Assembly: GCA_035523995.1 (NCBI GenBank) | Contig: DATKPQ010000013.1 | Location: 57,213-121,212, forward strand | Origin: JASHVB01 sp035523995 | Lineage (GTDB): Bacteria > Pseudomonadota > Alphaproteobacteria > Acetobacterales > Acetobacteraceae | DNA length: 64,000 nt | Reading direction: 5' to 3' | Part shown: positions 60,070 through 64,000 of the stretch, in pieces | Position numbering within the stretch: the first letter of the stretch is position 1 | Layout of the letters: each line of letters opens with the position of its first letter | Position numbers and translations under genes: made by a program | Notes under the pieces: generated by a model | The model's input: only the letters and a program-made list of their open reading frames with translations | Told to the model about the DNA's origin: nothing | Databases searched by the model: none

Positions 60070-60168
60070 GGCGGCGACGTACGGCGCAAACCGAGGGCGT
60101 GTTGTGGCCGGGCGCGGCTCGGCCAGGCACGTCGACATTGTTCGCCGCGGTGCGGCCTGATCCGGTTG

Positions 60169-61059
60169 TTACGGTTCGATGCGCGTTGCCCGTGCAAGGC
60201 GCATCAGCGGTTCTCCCATCCGAATTTGGCTGCCCTCGCGCAGGTCCTCGTGCAACGCAAAGTCTTGCGGCGCGAACATGATGATGGTGGAGCCATGTTC
60301 GAACCACCCCATCGCCTCGCCTTTATGAAAAGCGGCATCGCAGGGGATCGTGCGCGGACCGCCGCGGCGTAAGCCGTGGCGTGTGTCCAGGAAGTTCAGG
60401 CGAATGCTCGCCACCAGGATGGCGGCGACCGGAACCAGCGTCACCTGATGGTCCGTGGCGGACAGCGTGGTGCGGATCACCGCGCGTTCGTTTCGGCAGA
60501 ACAGATTTTCGATGCGCTTCAATGCGATCGGGTTCACGTTCCAGGTGTCGCCGGAGATGTAGGTGACAGAGTCCACGCGGCAATCGTGCGGGGCGTGGAA
60601 ATGGTGGTACATTGCCGATGTCAGTCGCAGCGTCGTGTAGCAGCCATTGTCGTGGCGGGCCGCGTCAGCGTCATTGCCGAGCAAGTCGCGCAGGCGGTAG
60701 GGAAATCCCTTGATCTGCAGGACCTGGCCGGCGTTCACGCGGCCTGAGGCGCCGACAATGGCGTCGCAGGGACTGACCAGGACGTTGGGATCAGTGTTGA
60801 TGGGGCGGGCACCATCCTTCAATTGTCGGATGAAGCAGTCGTGCAGGCTGCGAAAGCGCGTCGTGCGCGCCTCGGTGAGGTCCAGGTCCGAGAACAGGTG
60901 CCAGGTGCCGATGGAGAGATCGCGCACGAGCGGGTTCTCGATGCGGCTGAACCAGCCAATGAAGCGGGTCGCCAGGCGGCGTGGGATGCGGTTGGTGAAG
61001 AGGAAGTTCAGATCCTCCTGCTGTGCGAGCCGCGCGATGGTGGTGCGGAGCGCAGTCAT
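60169..61059 (-). CDS. psd: Phosphatidylserine decarboxylase
   Basis: A 296-residue pyruvoyl enzyme that makes phosphatidylethanolamine at the membrane. The proenzyme self-cleaves before Ser of the LGST-type motif, here EHGSTIIMFAP near the C-terminus. VSPCDAIVGASGRVNAGQVL, IKGFPYRLRDLLG and MYHHFHAPHDCRVDSVTYIS (conserved His residues) are typical of bacterial PSD. The start at 61059 gives a normal length. Convergent with infC and divergent from the aminotransferase gene; phosphatidylserine synthase (pssA) is not in the window. Confidence 0.9.
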   Translation of the reverse strand: MTALRTTIARLAQQEDLNFLFTNRIPRRLATRFIGWFSRIENPLVRDLSIGTWHLFSDLDLTEARTTRFRSLHDCFIRQLKDGARPINTDPNVLVSPCDAIVGASGRVNAGQVLQIKGFPYRLRDLLGNDADAARHDNGCYTTLRLTSAMYHHFHAPHDCRVDSVTYISGDTWNVNPIALKRIENLFCRNERAVIRTTLSATDHQVTLVPVAAILVASIRLNFLDTRHGLRRGGPRTIPCDAAFHKGEAMGWFEHGSTIIMFAPQDFALHEDLREGSQIRMGEPLMRLARATRIEP

Positions 61060-61176
61060 CGGCGCGTTGCACCGCAATCGCCGGCGCGGGCCGTTACGGT
61101 GCCAATGCGGGACGTGATTGCGGCGGATCGTGCTGGATGGGCGTCGCACGGACTGTCCGAGCGCCATTCCAATCGA

Positions 61177-61208
61177 GATTGCTTCGTCGCTTCGCTTCGC
61201 GCAATGAC
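61177..61208. repeat. Dispersed GTCATTGCGAGG-type repeat
   Basis: Minus orientation copy: GATTGCTTCGTCGCTTCGCT then TCGCGCAATGAC, between psd and the aminotransferase gene. Confidence 0.75.
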
Positions 61209-61265
61209 ATGGCGCGCCGATATAACAAAACTGAAACGCACCTGCCGCCGCCTGCCGCCTATGCT

Positions 61266-62942
61266 ATGTGCGTGGCAATACCGATTCCCGTACTGGACAG
61301 CCTGCGGCAGCGACTCGAGCTGTCCCGGGCAAAGCATCCATCCCTGACCGGCCACGCCCGCATGTCGCGGCGTGTCGCGTCGTTGATCCCGTTCTACGAA
61401 TTCGATGAACACCGATTCTTCCGCTCCGACGATCCACCAGAGCATGTCGCAGCCCGTCGGCGCGAGGGGTTCCAGCGGCTTGCGTCGCTGTACCGGGAAA
61501 AGTTCCCGCAGACCAGCGCGCTGACGGCGCAGGTTCGTGACGGCGCATCCGATCTGCAACTCACGCACGCTTATCGCGTGCCGTTCCAATACAGCCGCAT
61601 CGTGAGGCAGGCGCTGTCGGCTGGCTCCATCGTCGCCGCATCGGCCGGCATCACGTTCACCGATCTCGACGGCAACGCCCTCTACGACCTCACCGGTTCG
61701 TACGGCGTCAACTTGCTCGGCTATGATTTCTACAAGGAGTGCATTGCTGAAGGCACGGCCATGGTGGCCGGCCTCGGACCCGTGCTGGGATCGTACCATC
61801 CGGTCATCGCCTACAACGTAGAGCATGTCCGGCAGATCTCCGGCATGGACGAAGTGTCGTTCCACATGTCCGGCACCGAGGCGGTGATGCAGGCGGTGCT
61901 GCTTGCCCGCTATCACACCCGCCGCACCCATGTGGTGCGCTTCTGTGGCGCATATCATGGCTGGTGGGGCGACGTGCAGCCGGGCGTCGGCAATCCGCTG
62001 CCGCCGCGCGCCACATACACACTGGCGGAGGTATCAGACCGAACGTTGCACGTGCTGCGGACGCGGCGCGACATTGCCTGCGTACTGGTGAACCCATTGC
62101 AGGCGCTGCATCCGAACCGGGCGGCGCCGGCCGATTCGTCGCTGGTGGACAGCGCCCGCACGGCCGGTGTTGACCGCGCGGCCTATACCGAATGGCTGCG
62201 GCAGCTTCGCAAGGTCTGTACGGAACGCAACATTGCACTGATTTTCGACGATATCTTCATGGGGTTCCGACTGGCGCGTGGCGGCTCGATCGAATATTTC
62301 GGCGTGCGGCCCGACCTGGTGACCTACGGCAAGACACTGGGCGGCGGCCTGCCGGTCGGCGTGCTGTGCGGGCGGCACGCGTTCATGAAGCGTTATCGCG
62401 ACGACAGGCCAGCGGATATCTGTCTCGCGCGCGGCACGTTCAATTCGCATCCCTATGTCATGGGGGCGATGAATGTGTTTCTGCAGCGGTTCGAGTCGCC
62501 GGAGATCCGGCGGCTTTATGAAAACCTGGACGAGGTCTGGAACAATCGGGCGGCGACGCTGAACGCTCGGCTGGCCGATGAGGGGTTGCCGGTCCGGGTG
62601 GCCAATCTCTCTACGGTTTGGACGGTGACCTATACGCGGCCGTCGCGCTACAACTGGATGCTGCAATATTACCTGCGGGCCGAGGGTATTGCACTGAGCT
62701 GGGTTGGCACCGGACGGCTGATCTTCAGTTTGAACTACACGGATGTCGATTTCGCGACCGTGGCCGACCGGTTCATTGCGGCGGCCCGCGCGATGGAACG
62801 CGACGGCTGGTGGTGGAGCGCGCCGGGCAACACCAACAAGTCGATCCGGCGGCGGATTTTGCGGGAGATCGCGGCGACGTACTGGCCGCAATGGGGGGGA
62901 CGGCCGTCCCGTCCGGCGCCCGCAGCTGCAGATGCGGATTGA
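61266..62942 (+). CDS. Class III PLP-dependent aminotransferase
   Basis: A 558-residue enzyme of the glutamate-1-semialdehyde aminomutase-like class III group. DLDGNALYDLTGSYGVNLLG, FHMSGTEAVMQAVLLAR (phosphate loop), FCGAYHGWWGD (stacking aromatic), ALIFDDIFMGFRLARGG (PLP Asp) and VTYGKTLGGGLPVGVLCG (Schiff-base Lys) are all intact. It is about 120 residues longer than GSA aminomutase, with an extra N-terminal region. ATG at 61266 or 61209 can start it. Substrate unknown. It faces psd head to head with about 200 nt between them, suggesting but not proving a link to lipid head groups. Confidence 0.87.
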   Translation: MCVAIPIPVLDSLRQRLELSRAKHPSLTGHARMSRRVASLIPFYEFDEHRFFRSDDPPEHVAARRREGFQRLASLYREKFPQTSALTAQVRDGASDLQLTHAYRVPFQYSRIVRQALSAGSIVAASAGITFTDLDGNALYDLTGSYGVNLLGYDFYKECIAEGTAMVAGLGPVLGSYHPVIAYNVEHVRQISGMDEVSFHMSGTEAVMQAVLLARYHTRRTHVVRFCGAYHGWWGDVQPGVGNPLPPRATYTLAEVSDRTLHVLRTRRDIACVLVNPLQALHPNRAAPADSSLVDSARTAGVDRAAYTEWLRQLRKVCTERNIALIFDDIFMGFRLARGGSIEYFGVRPDLVTYGKTLGGGLPVGVLCGRHAFMKRYRDDRPADICLARGTFNSHPYVMGAMNVFLQRFESPEIRRLYENLDEVWNNRAATLNARLADEGLPVRVANLSTVWTVTYTRPSRYNWMLQYYLRAEGIALSWVGTGRLIFSLNYTDVDFATVADRFIAAARAMERDGWWWSAPGNTNKSIRRRILREIAATYWPQWGGRPSRPAPAAADAD

Positions 62943-62975
62943 TTGATCGCGAGCGCGAGAGTGTTCGGAAAACCC

Positions 62976-63020
62976 TGGCGGACCCGACACGACTCGAACG
63001 TGCGACCTTCGCCTTCGGAG
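62976..63020 (-). tRNA. tRNA-Arg(CCG) 3' fragment, attachment site
   Basis: Read on the minus strand, 45 nt match tRNA positions 32-76: anticodon loop CTCCGAA (C32, T33, CCG, A37, A38), anticodon stem GGCGA, variable loop AGGTC, T arm GCACG-TTCGAGT-CGTGT, acceptor strand CGGGTCC, G73 and encoded CCA. The 5' half (D arm, acceptor 5' strand) is absent; the sequence to the right is unrelated. This is the expected att copy of an element that integrated into a tRNA-Arg gene with crossover at the anticodon loop. Not a functional tRNA. Confidence 0.85.
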
Positions 63021-63179
63021 GGGGATTTTGGGGGTTTGCGGGGGTTTGTAGCAAGCAGCGCGGCTTTGAGAAAATGTAGTATTTTCCTACGATTCCTATT
63101 GACGACCTTTGCCTAGTCTTGCCGGCTCTTGCGCCATCGTGCTAGCTATGTGCTTGCTAGCTAGCAAACCGGGAACGTA

Positions 63180-63901
63180 ATGATGGCTGAGCGGACACGG
63201 GTCGGTCTGCGCGAGGTTCGTGCTCTTAAGCCTGGCCAGATCGTTTGGGACACTGTGGTGCCTGGCTTCGGCGCGCGCCGTCAGAAGGGCGCCGCGGTCG
63301 CCTACGTTCTGTTCTATCGAACGGCTGAAGGTCGGCAACGATGGCAGACGATCGGTCGTCATGGCGCGCCTTGGACGCCGGATGCCGCTCGGGACCAAGC
63401 CCGCCGTATCCTGGGTGAGATTGTCCAGGGAGCCGATCCAGCGGCTGAGAAGCAGGCAAAGCGACGGGCAGAGACGGTCGCCAAACTATGTGACGCTTAC
63501 TGGGAGGACGCCAACGCCGGTCGGGTGATGACGCGACGCAGGACGCCGAAGAAGGCCAGCACTCTGTTGTCGGATAAGGGGCGGATCGACAAGCACATCA
63601 GGCCGCTCCTTGGCCAGATGAAGGTCGCCTCCGTCAGGGTCGCGGACATTGAAGGCTTCATGCGGGCCGTGGCGGAGGGAAAGACCGCTGGTCGGGTGAA
63701 AACCGGAAAGAAGCGCGGTTTGTCCAATGTGCGGGGTGGCACCGGTACCGCGAGCCGCACGGTGGGCCTGCTTGGCGCGATATTCACCTATGCCGTGCGG
63801 CACCAGATGCGCCCCGATAACCCGGTGCATGGCGTCATGCGGCCCGCCGATGGACAACGCGAGCGGCGATTGACGGACGATGAGTATGCGGCACTAGGCC
63901 G
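63180..63901 (+). pseudogene. Tyrosine-type integrase, truncated by an insertion
   Basis: About 240 residues of a phage/island integrase. The N-terminal arm-binding domain (DUF4102-like: LREVRALKPGQIVWDTVVPG, FGARRQKGAAVAYVLFYR) is followed by the core-binding SAM-like domain (DIEGFMRAVAEGKTAG, SRTVGLLGAIFTYAVR). Homology stops at RRLTDDEYAALGR, just where the catalytic domain (R...HxxR...Y) should begin, and a foreign ten-residue tail ends at 63932. It starts 160 nt from the tRNA-Arg fragment and is oriented into the element. Cannot be active without the catalytic domain. Confidence 0.85.
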
Positions 63902-64000
63902 TGTGGACGGAATCCCTGATATGCATATTTAGCGGATTCCCGAATCGGCCGTTCATCGAATCAATGCGTGACCGGCAACGGGAGGCCGGGCATGCTGACG
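63902..64000 (+). mobile_element. Left end of an insertion element, possibly IS21-like (partial)
   Basis: From TGTGGACGGAATCCCTGATA the sequence departs from the integrase. Inverted GGAATCCC/GGATTCCC-type blocks at 63909 and 63933 look like the repeated binding sites at the end of a transposon. An ATGCTGACG at 63992 with GGGAGGCC upstream may begin a transposase; MLT is a common start of IstA-type transposases. Only 99 nt are visible, so the family is a guess. Confidence 0.45.

Noticed and set aside
1..64000. CRISPR array, rRNA genes, lanmodulin, complete prophage
   Set aside because: No regularly spaced repeats, no rRNA-like stretches, no EF-hand exported small protein, and no phage structural genes were seen.

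Overview
The window is GC-rich DNA from an alphaproteobacterium. The codon use, the XoxF/PQQ gene set, glutathione-dependent formaldehyde oxidation genes and many dispersed GTCATTGCGAGG-type intergenic repeats suggest a member of the Acetobacteraceae or a related Rhodospirillales family. This placement is inferred from gene content, not from a marker-gene phylogeny. About 57 genes or gene remnants are supported.

Layout. 0-7.3 kb: the end of a secreted Asn/Gly-rich protein, argB, an alpha/beta hydrolase, a polysaccharide flippase-glycosyltransferase pair and a GFA-domain protein. 7.6-30.1 kb: a one-carbon/alcohol oxidation region holding gfa, a class III alcohol dehydrogenase (frmA), a cytochrome c, a sigma-54 activator, xoxF-xoxG-xoxJ (lanthanide-type methanol dehydrogenase with its cytochrome and binding protein), a PQQ-alcohol-dehydrogenase-associated ABC gene set (binding protein, YVTN propeller, ATPase, permease, exported protein), a second PQQ dehydrogenase with its own cytochrome c, an MFS carrier, and the PQQ synthesis genes split into pqqBC on the minus strand and pqqA-pqqDE on the plus strand. 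30.5-33 kb: an AhpD-like protein and a scar where a 5'-truncated response regulator meets a 5'-truncated, frameshifted TonB receptor head to head. 33-45.7 kb: mixed accessory and housekeeping genes (DsbA-like isomerase, MscS channel, flavoprotein, heptose nucleotidyltransferase-phosphatase fusion, acetyltransferase, AmpG-like carrier, aldo/keto reductase, 3-methyladenine glycosylase, EmrAB-like pump, a potassium-channel-like protein with a degenerate filter), with gaps full of dispersed repeats. 45.7-56.7 kb: GMC oxidoreductase, PEP-CTERM protein, S-formylglutathione hydrolase (fghA), an Orn/Lys/Arg decarboxylase, acetyltransferases, a dehalogenase-like hydrolase and an LLM oxidoreductase. 57-62.9 kb: thrS-infC, psd and a class III aminotransferase. 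62.98-64 kb: the end of an integrated element, with the 3' 45 nt of a tRNA-Arg(CCG), a truncated tyrosine integrase and the start of a second mobile element inside it.

How the genes fit together. XoxF oxidises methanol in the periplasm with PQQ made by the pqq genes and passes electrons to XoxG. Formaldehyde is then handled by glutathione: Gfa, FrmA, and FghA 40 kb away. Two close matches to the sigma-54 -24/-12 consensus (GG-N10-GC) lie in front of xoxF and in front of the cytochrome-small protein-frmA group, and the sigma-54 activator gene sits between those two transcription units. This gives a testable model of co-regulation of methanol and formaldehyde oxidation.
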